From assembly GCA_002964805.2 (NCBI GenBank), contig PUDQ02000001.1:7898001-7962000 (forward strand): DNA of 64,000 nt, given 5' to 3'. This DNA is from Trametes villosa. Its lineage: Eukaryota > Basidiomycota > Agaricomycetes > Polyporales > Polyporaceae. Made by a program: the position numbers and the translations under genes. The notes below the pieces were generated by a model. It had not been told where the DNA came from. It saw only the letters and a program-made list of their open reading frames with translations, and did no database searches. Numbering within the stretch: position 1 is the stretch's first letter; every line of letters starts with the position of its first letter. This document shows positions 23,001 through 33,129 of this stretch, piece after piece.

Positions 23001-24133
23001 CTTCCCCTCTGGAAAGTCGCCAGGCTGGAAGATGTGTTCCGTAGAGCATGTTCCGGTACATGCTCCACGTTCCGAGAAGTAAAGTCACTTCCTTGAGCGT
23101 TGCACTACAATTCTATTTGGCTTGCCATGGTCACAGTGCCGAGGGCCCCAACGTGTTGACTTCGTCATCGCACCGGGTGATTCCCAGTGCAGAGGTATAG
23201 CCATATTCCGCTGGGGATCGAGTCTTACGACGCTGATTCTTGGCTGAGGGAGCTCCTTTGCAGATAGTGATTTCGGACGTTTCGCAAAGGAGCTCTCATT
23301 CGTCATCGAATCTCCGGGAACACGCGCAACTGCCGTGCAAGAGTCCCTGGTCAGGCACTGGAACCGGAAGAAGGCCTCGTCCGTGCTCTCCGGTCGACTC
23401 ACAGGCGAGTATCGGAGGGCCGATGATGTTGAGAGGCGTTTGTCACGTCTACCAAGGTCACCCTCCATCTCTCGGTATACAGAACACGTCCCACAGGCCC
23501 CAAGACGCTCTCCCGACCTCCCACGTCCTCTTCTGTGCCGTGCATGGGAGTGGAAGTGGAAGTAGGATAGCCAGTGGAAGCGGGGTAGCCTATGGAAGTG
23601 GGATAACCAGTGGAAGTGGAACCCCGACCCTTCTGAGCGCAGTTCCACTTCCACCGTTTAGCGGGAGTAGAATCTCAGTCCTGACTCCCATTCCCGCATA
23701 TATCTAGTGTATACTCGCCAAGTGCCCTGGAATCCCTGGACGTTTAACATGCTGCCCGTGAAAGGCTCACCTGTAGGGCAGGCCGTAGTAGCCTGCGACC
23801 CTCTTGCCCCCCTTGGGCTTTCCCCGGTGGCACGCCTTCTTCTCGGACGAATCGACGCGATAGTGGGGGTCAGGATGGATGTCTGTGATGTGCAGAAAGC
23901 GTCCCTGGAGCTTGCGCCGCGGTTCTGGGCGGATGCGCATGCGGACCACAGTCAGACGACCGAGCACGCGACCCGCGCGAGTGCGATTGCAAAATGGACG
24001 TACTTGCGCTGCTATTCCCCGAGGATATCTCGAATGGCGTTTGTGATACCTCGAACGGTGTTTGCGCGGGCACGGCTACGCTCTCGCGCGCGAAAAGGAG
24101 GACGAGGAGGAGCAGGGTCTTGAGCCCGAGCAT
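20092..24133 (-). CDS. PPN1: Vacuolar endopolyphosphatase PPN1 (602 aa, 16 exons)
   Basis: Exons (minus): 24133-24004, 23924-23771, 22444-22359, 22294-22276, 22218-22097, 22020-22003, 21946-21942, 21875-21860, 21805-21775, 21714-21581, 21511-21411, 21360-21307, 21247-21185, 21122-21105, 21049-20588, 20487-20092. Ppn1 cuts long polyphosphate chains inside the vacuole. A signal anchor opens the protein (LGLKTLLLLVLLF). The calcineurin-like phosphoesterase metal motifs are all present: FLHITDIHPDPHY, WTGDSARHDND, GNNDVWPHN, SGHVPP and GHVYGHMNMDHF. The C-terminal domain has YAVVNVAPSVIPTYLPSFRI and RLWTPLGYAQYTLRGMEGAD, also diagnostic. Two oddities: intron 2 is 1326 nt, and exon 7 is only 5 nt. 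The frame stays open through all 603 codons, so the gene looks functional. Confidence 0.9.
22603..22644. repeat. 15-bp inverted repeat (one mismatch) in PPN1 intron 2
   Basis: Arms GCCACACATTCGGGC (22603-22617) and GCCTGAATGTGTGGC (22630-22644), loop 12 nt. A third, shorter one (GAGCATGT/ACATGCTC) lies at 23044-23065. Confidence 0.85.
23250..23295. repeat. Perfect 12-bp inverted repeat in PPN1 intron 2
   Basis: Arms GAGCTCCTTTGC (23250-23261) and GCAAAGGAGCTC (23284-23295), loop of 22 nt. It could form a hairpin in the pre-mRNA. Confidence 0.85.
23544..23625. repeat. Degenerate tandem repeat, unit about 18 bp, about 4 copies
   Basis: Units of the form AGTGGAAGTGGGATAACC recur with substitutions between 23544 and 23625. 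In the minus frame they encode repeats of the type H-F-H-W-L-S. A reversed GTTCCACTTCCAC lies at about 23640. Confidence 0.7.
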
Positions 24134-24660
24134 GGCGGGAGCGGACAAGGAGGGCTGCGAGCGATTAACCTGAGCGGTACGCAAAAGGGAAGCAGTAGGG
24201 TAGATCTAAGTGGGGACCATAGCAGGCAGACGCAGCGGGGATTCGAGGACGTCGCACGTTCGTGGTCGGAGTCCGAGTTCTCTATGCCGCCGCTCTCCAC
24301 GCCCTGTCCAACTCAGCCGCCCGCACATCATCCTTCTCGGCTCCCCCCGAAGACGTCACGCGTCCCATTATCGCTTAGCTCAGGGTCCACCGCGTCGACG
24401 CGTCTCGCCTGCCACGCATACACGCGTACGTGTGGCACAGCTGTGGCGGTATTTCGTGTGCACTCGCGCATGTATGATGTTGGCAAATATAGGATTACAA
24501 CGTATGATCACGGCAGAGTCGCATATACATATACAGATTACACAGCGGGCCGGCGTAGTGTACTCGTTCGAGTTGCGGATGATGGTACAGTTGCAGGACG
24601 GGACAGCGAAGACGAACCACAAAGCAGAGACAACGACAAATCAACGTGCGCGCGGCCGCA
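24134..24660. promoter_or_regulatory. PPN1 upstream region, 527 bp
   Basis: Separates two minus-strand genes. AT-richer part at about 24470-24560. No gene is visible. Confidence 0.4.
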
Positions 24661-25264
24661 CTACTTGATCCTGATAGACCGCGTCGAGGACCCGATCTTG
24701 GGCGAGCGAGCCTCCTGGCGCGGGCGGTGCAGCGCGAGCAGGAACGAGGCGTTGTCGTTTTCGTTCAGCACCTTGTTGATCGACAGTTCGACTAGGTGAC
24801 ACATCTGATGCCGAGGATATATGTCAGCTTGCTATCTCCGGCGTTAGCACCGATGGTGGCACTCACCCTCGCGTAGCCGCCGCGCTCGAGAGAGGACCGC
24901 GCCTGTGCGACGGTGTTGTGGATGCCGTCGTACGCATATCTGCGCCTGAAGAAGCACTGGCATGAGCGAATGACGGGCAGCGACGGAGAGGAAGTACGTA
25001 CAAGACACCCTCGAGGTCGCTAAAGGTGCGCGGTACGAGATACAGGTCTGTGCCGCTGAGATATCTTTGGAACGCCTGGTAGGTGGCGCATGCAGCGGTG
25101 ACGGTCTCGTCGAGGCTCGGGTGGTCTTGGTCCCAGGTGAACCAATTTTCACTGTCGGAGACGGTGAGTCAATGGACGGTGGCGCCACAAAGAAAGTGAA
25201 CGTACGTGAGGCGCGTATGGGCCTGAGCCTCAGCGCTCTGAGGTGCGAAGAGACGGTCCATCAT
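24661..25264 (-). CDS. Unrecognised small protein (143 aa, 4 exons)
   Basis: Exons (minus): 25264-25206, 25151-25002, 24945-24867, 24804-24661; phases 2, 2, 0 close into one frame with canonical splice sites. The protein begins MMDRLFAPQSAEAQAHTRL, continues ENWFTWDQDHPSLDETV, AFQRYLSGTDLYLVPRTF and LRRRYAYDGIHNTVAQARSS, then CHLVELSINKVLNENDNASF, and ends in a basic tail SPKIGSSTRSIRIK. It is predicted largely helical, with no signal peptide, membrane segment or catalytic motif that I recognise. The consistent splicing and normal codon usage argue for a real, probably conserved gene. I do not assign a function. Confidence 0.7.
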
Positions 25265-26419
25265 GGGTAGAGTCGACGGAGGTGGTAGTTGGATGAGGAG
25301 GAGTGGTTGGGGGCGGGACGCTCGAGGATGAGGTGGATGGAGTGGGAGGTCTTGTTGAGGCGAGCCTTTAAGCACCCGCAGGGAAGCTTATATGATACGG
25401 GATAAGTTATGACAAAGGCGTGGGTGTGTGGATTGTCGGCTTCTGTCGCGAGAGAGCAAGAGCGCAGCGAGGGTGCGGTGCAGGGACAAACGTGAAGATT
25501 GGGTTCAGGATGGGATGGTTGGATGAAGGCCAGAGTCATTCTCAGCCACACTCATATACACAGGCCTTGGCGGAGTCTTCGCACGTTCGTGCCGATGCGA
25601 TTCATCTCATCCGCTTACATCCGCTTCCCAATCACTCCATTTGCTCCTCCGACCTTTCTCGGCCGTTTCTATTCTCCGCTTTGTCCTCTGCGACTCCCCG
25701 TGGCCCGAGCACACAGGCCCCCGGTCTGTGCGTATTCCCTCGCGCCGGAAAAAAGGACGATGCAAAAAGGTGGACAGACATTTTTGTGGCCGAGGCTCGT
25801 TATCAGCCGCCAGGTGGTACGAGCTGAGCGTGGGAGATCGCGCGTCTTGGGAGGCGGTGATTGGCTGGGCACCCTTATCTCTGGTCGGAGTTTGGCGCCG
25901 CGGAGTTGTCCGGTGGGCGGTTGTGGAAGACAGACGCCGGGTAAGCGGGGATGTAAGGCGAGTTGACAGATCCGTCCGGGGCCGCTTCTCTGCGAAGCGG
26001 GCGGGGCGCGCGCCGGGCGCGGGGGCTCGTCCAACTGCAACCGGAGTCGGGCGCAGACTGCTTGGCCTCGTCGCCCGCATCCTCAGAAGCGGTCCGCAGC
26101 CCTTGGCTCTCCCAACCCGCCCCCGTTGCATCGTATCTCGTTACGCGGTTTCTCTTTGGGCTGCGCAGAGCATTCTTGGCACCCGGATCCGCCACGTTTC
26201 TCCCTTCCAAGTTCCTCGACATCTTCTCACTGGATTCTCAGCCCACCCGCTCGTCCCGCTCGCATTTACGCGTGTCTGCCACGCCTGTCCGCCCCACACG
26301 AGGCTCGCGTCATTCCCGCCTTCTGCGACGCTCGGCGGCCCCTATTTCTCAGGACATTCGGCCCACAGCAAACACACTTCACAGACTGTCCACCCACCTG
26401 ACACGGCGTATAGCACGAA
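25265..26419. promoter_or_regulatory. Divergent upstream region, about 1.15 kb
   Basis: Lies between the small minus-strand gene and the acetoacetyl-CoA synthetase gene. Long CT-rich segments precede the plus-strand start. Frames here are Ser/Pro/Arg-rich chance ORFs. Confidence 0.4.
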
Positions 26420-29400
26420 ATGGCACTTTACACCCCCGTTTCTCCCGAGTCCGCACGGGTGTCCACATTCATGGCGCGCATTAACGCCGCCCATGGCCTG
26501 ACGCTCAGCACCTACTACGATCTGTACAGGTGGTCTACCGCGAACATCGACCTCTTCTGGAGCGCGGTCTGGGACGACACAGGGATCGTCGGCCACAAGG
26601 GCGGTCACGTCGTCGACCGGAACGCGCAGCCGCCTGCGAACCCAGCATGGTTCGCGGACGCGAAAGTGAATTACGCTGAGAACATGCTCACCTGTCGCTC
26701 CCCGGACAAGACCGCCCTCATCCAGGCCAGTATGTTCTCGTTCCCTCCGCGCGCACGTTCGTTTAAGCTCGCGGATACCTTACGATCTCCTTCCGCCAGT
26801 CGAACCGGAGCCGAACCACCCAAACCCCGACTTCCGACGTGTCTCATACGCCGAGTTGTACACGCTCGTGTCGGATCTCGTCTCGGCGTTCCTCGCGCAC
26901 GGACTGCAGCCGGGCGACCGCATCGCGTCATACTCCTCCAACTGTATAGTGCGTATTTACACATCCATCTCGAACTCTAACACCCCATGCCGCTCCGTCT
27001 GATATCGCCGACGAGCTACGCACCCGCCCGCGCAGAAAGTCCGGTCCTCTGGCGCAGGCGTTCCGCGGTACATGCTCTGCGGAACATACGGAGGTTACCG
27101 GACCGCTTGGTCACCTTTGTTCACCAGCTGGAGGTGACCAGGCGTGTTGCCGTGGCCCGACTGGCCCGCGCTTGGCAACGCGCGTAGAGTCCTAAGCACA
27201 TACCCTGGTTGCCCTTTCCCTGACCCAGGAACTCTTTCAGGGCCGGAACCCCCACAAGTTTCCTTCGTGGCATCTGAGAGGAGCAGGCTGGAAGGCGGAC
27301 TGGTCGATGCGTGGCTCGAGCACGACTCTGCGGGCGGTGGTCAGCGGCAGCGTTACGGTCCCATGGCAAGTCTGGCGCAGTCGCGCTGGTGGCGTGTAGT
27401 TCGGACGTGGGGTCACTGAGAAAGTCACGCCTGTTCCGTTGTTCTGGGAAACATGTTTATCGTGTTCAAGCGACAGGACGCTCTCCGCACGCTGAGGGCT
27501 ATTCTTGCACTGCGCGCGCACCGCCGCGCGCGATCCCGGCCGTTCCTGAGGAATCATCGCTGACGTGGCCTCGCAGGAGAATGTCGCGGCGTGTCTCGCC
27601 TGCGCCGCTATCGGTAGGCACGGATATCACTGCGGGCTCAGACACGTTCGAGCTCTTGACTGTGCACAGGCTGTATCTGGGTCAGCGCCGCCGCCGACTT
27701 TGGCGCCGAAGGCGTGTTCGAGAGGTCCGTCGATGCGCCGCGGCGCGTGTTTATGCTCATTGAGTTTCTCTAGGCTCGAGCAAGTGCAACCTCGCCTCGT
27801 CATCTCCGTCGATGCTGTGGTGTGCGTGCCCGGTGCATGCGCGCTGTGCGACTCTACTTGACAGGTGTTAACAGGTACAATGCGAAGGTCCACCCGCACC
27901 TGCCGAAGCTCAAAACCCTGCTCGCCAAGCTGTCAGACAGCGCCCAGCTCCGCCCCGAGGTGGTCGTCGTCCGCCACCCGTTCGATGTGAGCCGTCGGGA
28001 CGAGTGGGACGCGAGCTGGATCGACTGGGCGGACCTCGTAGCCGAGGGCCAAGCGAAGAAGCTCGGACGCACGCCCGACGGCGAGATTGAATGGCGGCGC
28101 CTGGACTTCAACTGGCCACTGTGGATCCTGTTTAGCTCGGGCACCACAGGTGCGTCCTGCGTTGTTCGTTCTATCTTTGGCACTCCTACGAACCTCCCGG
28201 GACTCGCCCCGGGTCCTGTGAAGGTCGCCCGAAGTAAGGTTGGTCCCCCCTTGCGAGAGAAGGCTGCTTATAGGATCCGCGCTGCGGCAGGCCGATCGTC
28301 CACCGCGCCGGTGGGATGCTCATCCAGGCGAAGAAAGAATTCGTCCTCTGCGCCGACCTGCAGCCAGATGACGTCTTCTTCTACTACACCACGACGTTAG
28401 CTGCGTCATTTCTCGCACGCGGGGCTTCTACTCATGGTTTTTTTCGCCACGTAGCGGGTGGATGATGTGGAATTTCCTGGTTAGCGGGCTGACGATAGGC
28501 TGCACGCTCGTGTTATACGACGGCAGCCCCCTGCTGGACCCAGCCTACCTGTGGCGCCTCGTGGACGACCTGGGCATTACGATCTTCGGCACGAGTGCGA
28601 AGTACATCGATCAGCTGGCGGTGCGTTTCCCATGAGCCCTGCAGGGCCGCGAACCTAAACTACATTGACCCGCGTGCGTGACTGACCGCGCCCGTGCACG
28701 TCTCTGCAGAAAGTGTATAAGCCCGCGGCGCACCACCAGCTGTCGACGCTGCGGCACATCTACTCCACCGGCTCGCCCCTGGCGCCGCACCTCTTCGACT
28801 TTGTGTACGAAAGCATCCGGCGCGATGTGCTGCTCGGGTCCATAACCGGTACGCGGGTCTATTCGCGGAGGCGGAGGAGGCTGCCCCTTCGCCCTTCTCC
28901 CCGCCCCGAAGCCGTGCACAGCTGACTTGCGCAGGGGGCACGGACATTTGCTCGCTCTTCGCGGGAATGTGCTCGGCGCTGCCCGTGTTCCGCGGCGAAA
29001 TCCAGTGTCGGCTGCTCGGGATGGCCGTCGAGGCGTTCCTGCCCACAGGCGCCCCCGCGCCGCCCGACGAGCCGGGAGAACTCGTCTGCCTGAAGCCCTT
29101 CCCGTGCATGCCTGCGGGCTTCTGGCCGCTCCCAGGGTATGGGAGCCCCGAGGCGGTGGCGGGCGCGGCGAAGCGCTACCAGGACGCGTACTTCTCCGAG
29201 TTCGAGGGCGTCTGGTGTGAGTGCGGATGCGGTTCGCGTGAGGCGAGGGCTGAACTGACGCGTTCGACTGACGGCTGGTGCTCTTCGCGGCGGGGACGCA
29301 GTCCACGGCGACCACATCATCATCACGAGCTCGCGAGCGGGCAATGGAGGCGGCCTGATTATGCTCGGTCGGAGCGACGGTGTCCTGTGCGTTATCCATC

Positions 29401-30169
29401 AACTATTCAGATGTGCGCGCTCACCTCTCTTCCTCGCGCGTCTCGCCCCGGACATCGACGCTCGCCCTACGTGCCCGCCAGGAACCCCGGAGGCGTGCGC
29501 TTCGGCTCGGCCGAGATCTACGACGTGCTCGAGCACTGCTTCGCGCCGTCCGCCACGCACGCGGACCACACGATCGTCGACAGCCTCGTCGTGGGGCAGA
29601 GCGTCGCGCACGGCTCGGACGAGCGCGTGGTGCTGTTCGTCAAGCTGCTGGAGGGACAGGTGCTGTCGGCGGAGCTCGAGAAGCGGATCAAGGCCGAAAT
29701 ACGCGCGCGCCGGAGCGCGCGCCACGTCCCCGCTCGGGTAAGCACAATGGCAGTCTCGATGGGCGCTCGCCGTCCGCGCCAGCTGCGCGCAGCGGGCACG
29801 TCTTCACGCACATGGGGCATCCCATGCCCGCGCGCATGACAGTGCGCCCTGGCCGCGGCGCCCTGCAACGTTGTTCGGTCGTGTTCGCGGCGGCTGAGCG
29901 AGCTGTGCAGATCCTCCAGGTGGACGACATCCCGTACACGGTGAACATGAAGCGCGTGGAGGTGCCTGTGAAAAAGGTAAGCCGGCGTGCAGGACCGCGG
30001 GCGAGCCGGGGGGCTCTGCGGGGAACGTGGACTGAGCTGAGTGCGCCCGGGTGACTAGATCATCAACGGCGCGCCGCTGAGCAGTGTCAATCCTGCGACG
30101 CTGCGAAACCCAGAGTGTCTTGCTGCGTACGAGGAGATCGGGAAGGCGCTGCGGGGCGAAGTGGCCTGA
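26420..30169 (+). CDS. AACS: Acetoacetyl-CoA synthetase (about 694 aa; one junction unresolved)
   Basis: Exons 26420-26729, 26800-26948, 27577-27613, 27670-27724, 27774-27821, 27875-28149, about 28274/28291-28395, 28455-28620, 28710-28848, 28935-29216, 29302-29386, 29482-29737, 29911-29976, 30059-30169. The enzyme activates acetoacetate to acetoacetyl-CoA in the cytosol for sterol and lipid synthesis. Recognised blocks of this ANL-superfamily subgroup: WFADAKVNYAENML, VSAAADFG, FSSGTTG (P-loop), IVHRAGGM, YYTTTGWMMWN, SITGGTDICSLF, FHGDH, GRSDGVLNPGGVRFGSAEIY and YTVNMKRVEVPVKK. Length matches the family. The canonical donor after FSSGTTG (28149) is phase 1, but neither nearby acceptor restores the downstream frame, so a 1-nt indel or unusual splice site is implied. 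Intron 2 (26949-27576) is 628 nt. Confidence 0.85.
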
Positions 30170-30869
30170 GAAGTGTTGCTAGAGGGTGTGATAGCTGGAT
30201 ATATGTACGACGAGGAACAGAGAAGACAGCAATGAATGGAAGGCGCGGTATCCCGATAGCTGGCGCAGTTGGATATCCACGGCTGCGCACAGCTCGGACA
30301 TTGCTCGAAGGCGAGGAGAGTGAGCTGAGGGCGCCGGGATGCGGGGATGTGCCCCGCTCCGCGAAAAGGACACCGGGCCGATCGATCTGGACCTGCTTGC
30401 TGTGCTGATGGGGCTGCCGTTTGGGGAAGGGGGTGCGCGTCTGCGCACGCGCTTGGCCGAAATTGACTTTGGAGTGCAGCCTCGAGGCGGCGGGTTTTCC
30501 ATCACGCATCCTTCGCTTTGCAGACCTCGGAGACAAACAATGGGAAAATTTGGGGCCCGCGCATCCCTAAAGCCCCGCGCCGACCCGTCCCCGGCTTGCC
30601 TCCGAGCCTCCAGCTTCTGGTCGTCTCCCCCCTCCCCCGACACGACCACAGCAGGCCCCCCGCCCCGGCCGCTCGACGCCCCGCACGAGCCCGACGACGG
30701 ACGACTCGCACGCCCGGACACGCAACGTGACAAAGGCCACGGACACGCACGCCCATCACGCGCACGCCCGCTTACGCCCTCGAAGCAGCGCCGCCGCCCC
30801 GAAGCCTCGTTGCTTTCATAGCACACCGCTTTGCCTTGCACCCCGGCCTAAGCACCCATCCACATCGCC
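30170..30869. other. Intergenic, 700 bp
   Basis: 3' flank of the synthetase gene and promoter of the first MARVEL-like gene. C-rich stretch at 30600-30860. No gene seen. Confidence 0.45.
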
Positions 30870-32432
30870 ATGTCGCCCCCTTCAAATACGAGAGAGCAGA
30901 GCAGGTCCCGGGGCCAGTCCCGATCCCGTTCGCACAACGACAAGCCCTCCAACTCTTCCGCTAGCCGGTCTTGCTTTGCTTCCCTCTCGCCCCGCATGCC
31001 CCCCGTGTTCAACATCGTCCGGGCGTGTGTGTACTGTGAGTGCTCCAGCGAAGCTGCAGTGGAGGCACCACTGACGCAGGCTCCACCTTTTAGTGGCGGT
31101 TCTGGTGTGGACCATCGTTTGCTTAGCCATTGCGGCGCACTTCCAGAGCATCTTGGTGTCCTCTGACCTCAGTGAGTGGTGCTTGCTCTGCGCTGTGAGT
31201 CAACGCGGCCTGACTGTGGTTCGCAGCTCGTTTCGTGCCCTTTGCAATCTTCGTCTGCAGCGCCAGCCTGCTCATCTTCATCGCACTACTCGCGTTCGGA
31301 CTATGGAAGGAAAGGAATCCCATATCGACGCGCGTGGAGCTTGGATGTCTGGGTCTCGCTGGTGCTCTGTGGATGGGTGAGTCCATGTCTCAGCTCGGCG
31401 TACGGCGCGTTCCTGACAGCGGGATATCTGCAGCGCTCGGCGCATTCGTCGCTTCCTCCGACTCGGAGATGGCAGACGTGGAGTGTTTCTCCTCCGCTGA
31501 CACGGACAGTGAGCCTATCGAGCTGCCCGGATGTGAGTCTTCCTCGCTTTCTCCGTCCCGGCACATGGCTGACCTGTCTCCCACAGTCAACACGGAGACC
31601 TACCACGCTCAATACCATGTCCTGGAGGCTTTCTCCTTCTTCAATATGATTCTCAGTGGGTGTTCTCCCCCAAACCTTATCACGCGCTTCTCGCTGACAG
31701 GGACGATCCCCAGTTTTCGGTTTCCTCTTGTTATTATTGGTGCTCGCTATCCGCCAGAGCCGCTCCGGCTCGAAGCACGTCTGGGTTCAGCCGGTGTCTA
31801 TGATCGCTTGGTTCGGTCGCTCGGGCCGCCCCCAGGGCAAGCTCCCCGCGCCCGTCACCCAGCGCTCGCGGTCGCAGTCGAGGCGCCCCACGATGACCGA
31901 GAAGCCGCGCACGCGGTCTCAGTCCCGCCCCGCCGACGTGCGCCGGAACGACTCCCAGCGCGCGCTCCTCCGCGACGACTCGTACCGCACGATGGACTCG
32001 CGCCGCACCGGGCGCAGCGACCTCAAGCGCGAGGACTCCGGCCGCACCGTCGTCGGCGTCCCCGAGCTCCGGAGAGACGACTCGCGCCGCGCCCGCCCTG
32101 ATCTCCGCCGGGACGCGTCCAGCCGGACGGCGCCGCCCACCTCGTTCCGCCGGGAGGACTCGACGCGCACGGCCCCTGGCGCGGACGTCCGCCGGGGCGA
32201 CTCGCGGCGCACCGACCCCGGCGCGGACTTGCGGCGGGACGACTCGCGGCGGACGAACCCTGGCGAGTCGCGGCGGCTGCCGCAGCGCAGCGGGGAGCCG
32301 ACGCGGAACGAGGCACCGACATATGTATATTGGATGCCGCACAACAAGCCCGAGGAGGCGCATGTGCGCGACACGCAGCAGACACGACCGCCCGCGCGCG
32401 ACAACAGGTTGGGCTCCGCACCCCGGCGGTGA
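30870..32432 (+). CDS. MARVEL-like four-helix membrane protein with R/S-rich repeat tail (426 aa)
   Basis: Exons 30870-31035, 31094-31171, 31227-31376, 31434-31532, 31587-31655, 31714-32432, nearly all junctions in phase 1. Four hydrophobic helices are visible: around VYLAVLVWTIVCLAIAAHFQ, RFVPFAIFVCSASLLIFIAL, the LGLAGALWMALGAFVASSD segment and FFNMILIFGFLLLLLVLAIR. SDSEMADVEC between helices 3 and 4 and YHAQYHVLEAFSFFN before helix 4 are typical of MARVEL-like proteins of agaricomycetes. These are thought to sit in plasma or internal membranes; no function is established. The last about 190 residues are soluble and carry about eight degenerate R-R-x-D-S-x-R-T repeats. An in-frame ATG at 30996 lies right before helix 1; the upstream start adds an Arg/Ser-rich 42-residue leader. 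Confidence 0.8.
31935..32290 (+). repeat. Coding repeat: about eight R-R-x-D-S-x-R-T units
   Basis: Examples in order are RRNDSQRA, LRDDSYRT, KREDSGRT, RRDDSRRA, RRDASSRT, RREDSTRT, RRGDSRRT and RRDDSRRT, spaced 9-17 residues. Each places Ser after basic residues (R-x-x-S), a pattern favoured by basophilic kinases. Confidence 0.8.
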
Positions 32433-33129
32433 TGGGCTTTGCGCGACGGGCGATGATTATTATTTGACGACTACGACATTATAGAAAGACGGCGTCTGGG
32501 CCGCACGCACAACACACTGATGTATCTGCTTAGGGCTCTTCACGTTGTACTACTACATATCAGGAATATATCGGGATGTATTGCATTGTATACCATTTAG
32601 CAGGACGCGTGCGATGTGAGGCTGAGCGGGCACGATGTGCGGTGAGACAGTGCGCAGGGCGGCGCGGTGAGAGTCGGTGGCCGACGGACAGTGTTTTGGG
32701 GTTTGTAACCGGGGCGGCGATGGGCACGAGGATGCCTGCAGGCAGAGGCGCAGTCGGGCGAGAGCGCGGCGTGGGCGGAGGGCGGGCGGTCGGACATCGG
32801 GGAGACGCGTGCACGTGTACGGCGCGTCTGGGGTCACGTGGCACTGCTAAATGAACACTGGCCTCCTGCCTGTCCCGAGCTCGAGGCACTCGACTTGCTC
32901 GAGTACGTCACCGGCCAGTGCTGCTCGCTGCTCTTCTTCTCTGAGCGTCCCCTCTGCCCACTCGCAGTCGCCGACGATCTAACGACTCTCCAACGACTGC
33001 GTGATATCTACCTTCTCCTGCGATACCTCGCCACCTCCAGTCCACCACCCCACTGCTACGCCCCAGGTCCGCATTTCCTCCGGATGCCCACTCCTCGATG
33101 TTCACAGCGCAGACGGTGCTCACGCGTGG
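32433..33129. other. Intergenic, 697 bp
   Basis: Between two same-strand MARVEL-like genes. No additional gene or family remnant is convincing here. Confidence 0.45.

Larger units (their letters stand above)
22445..23770 (-). other. Oversized PPN1 intron 2 (1326 nt)
   Basis: The flanking codons TAC-AG|C join GYYGLPY to SDCDAP, exactly as in orthologues, with a GTGAGC donor and a TTGTAG acceptor. All other introns of this gene are about 46-74 nt. The extra 1.2 kb holds a short tandem array, three strong inverted repeats and a minus-strand frame of 189 codons (23085-23654) without recognisable homology. It looks like an insertion tolerated inside an intron. Confidence 0.75.

Noticed and set aside
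23085..23654. 189-codon minus ORF in the PPN1 intron as a nested gene
   Set aside because: The N-terminal half is the translated minisatellite; no transposase, reverse transcriptase or other motif recognised. Kept only as a finding about the intron.
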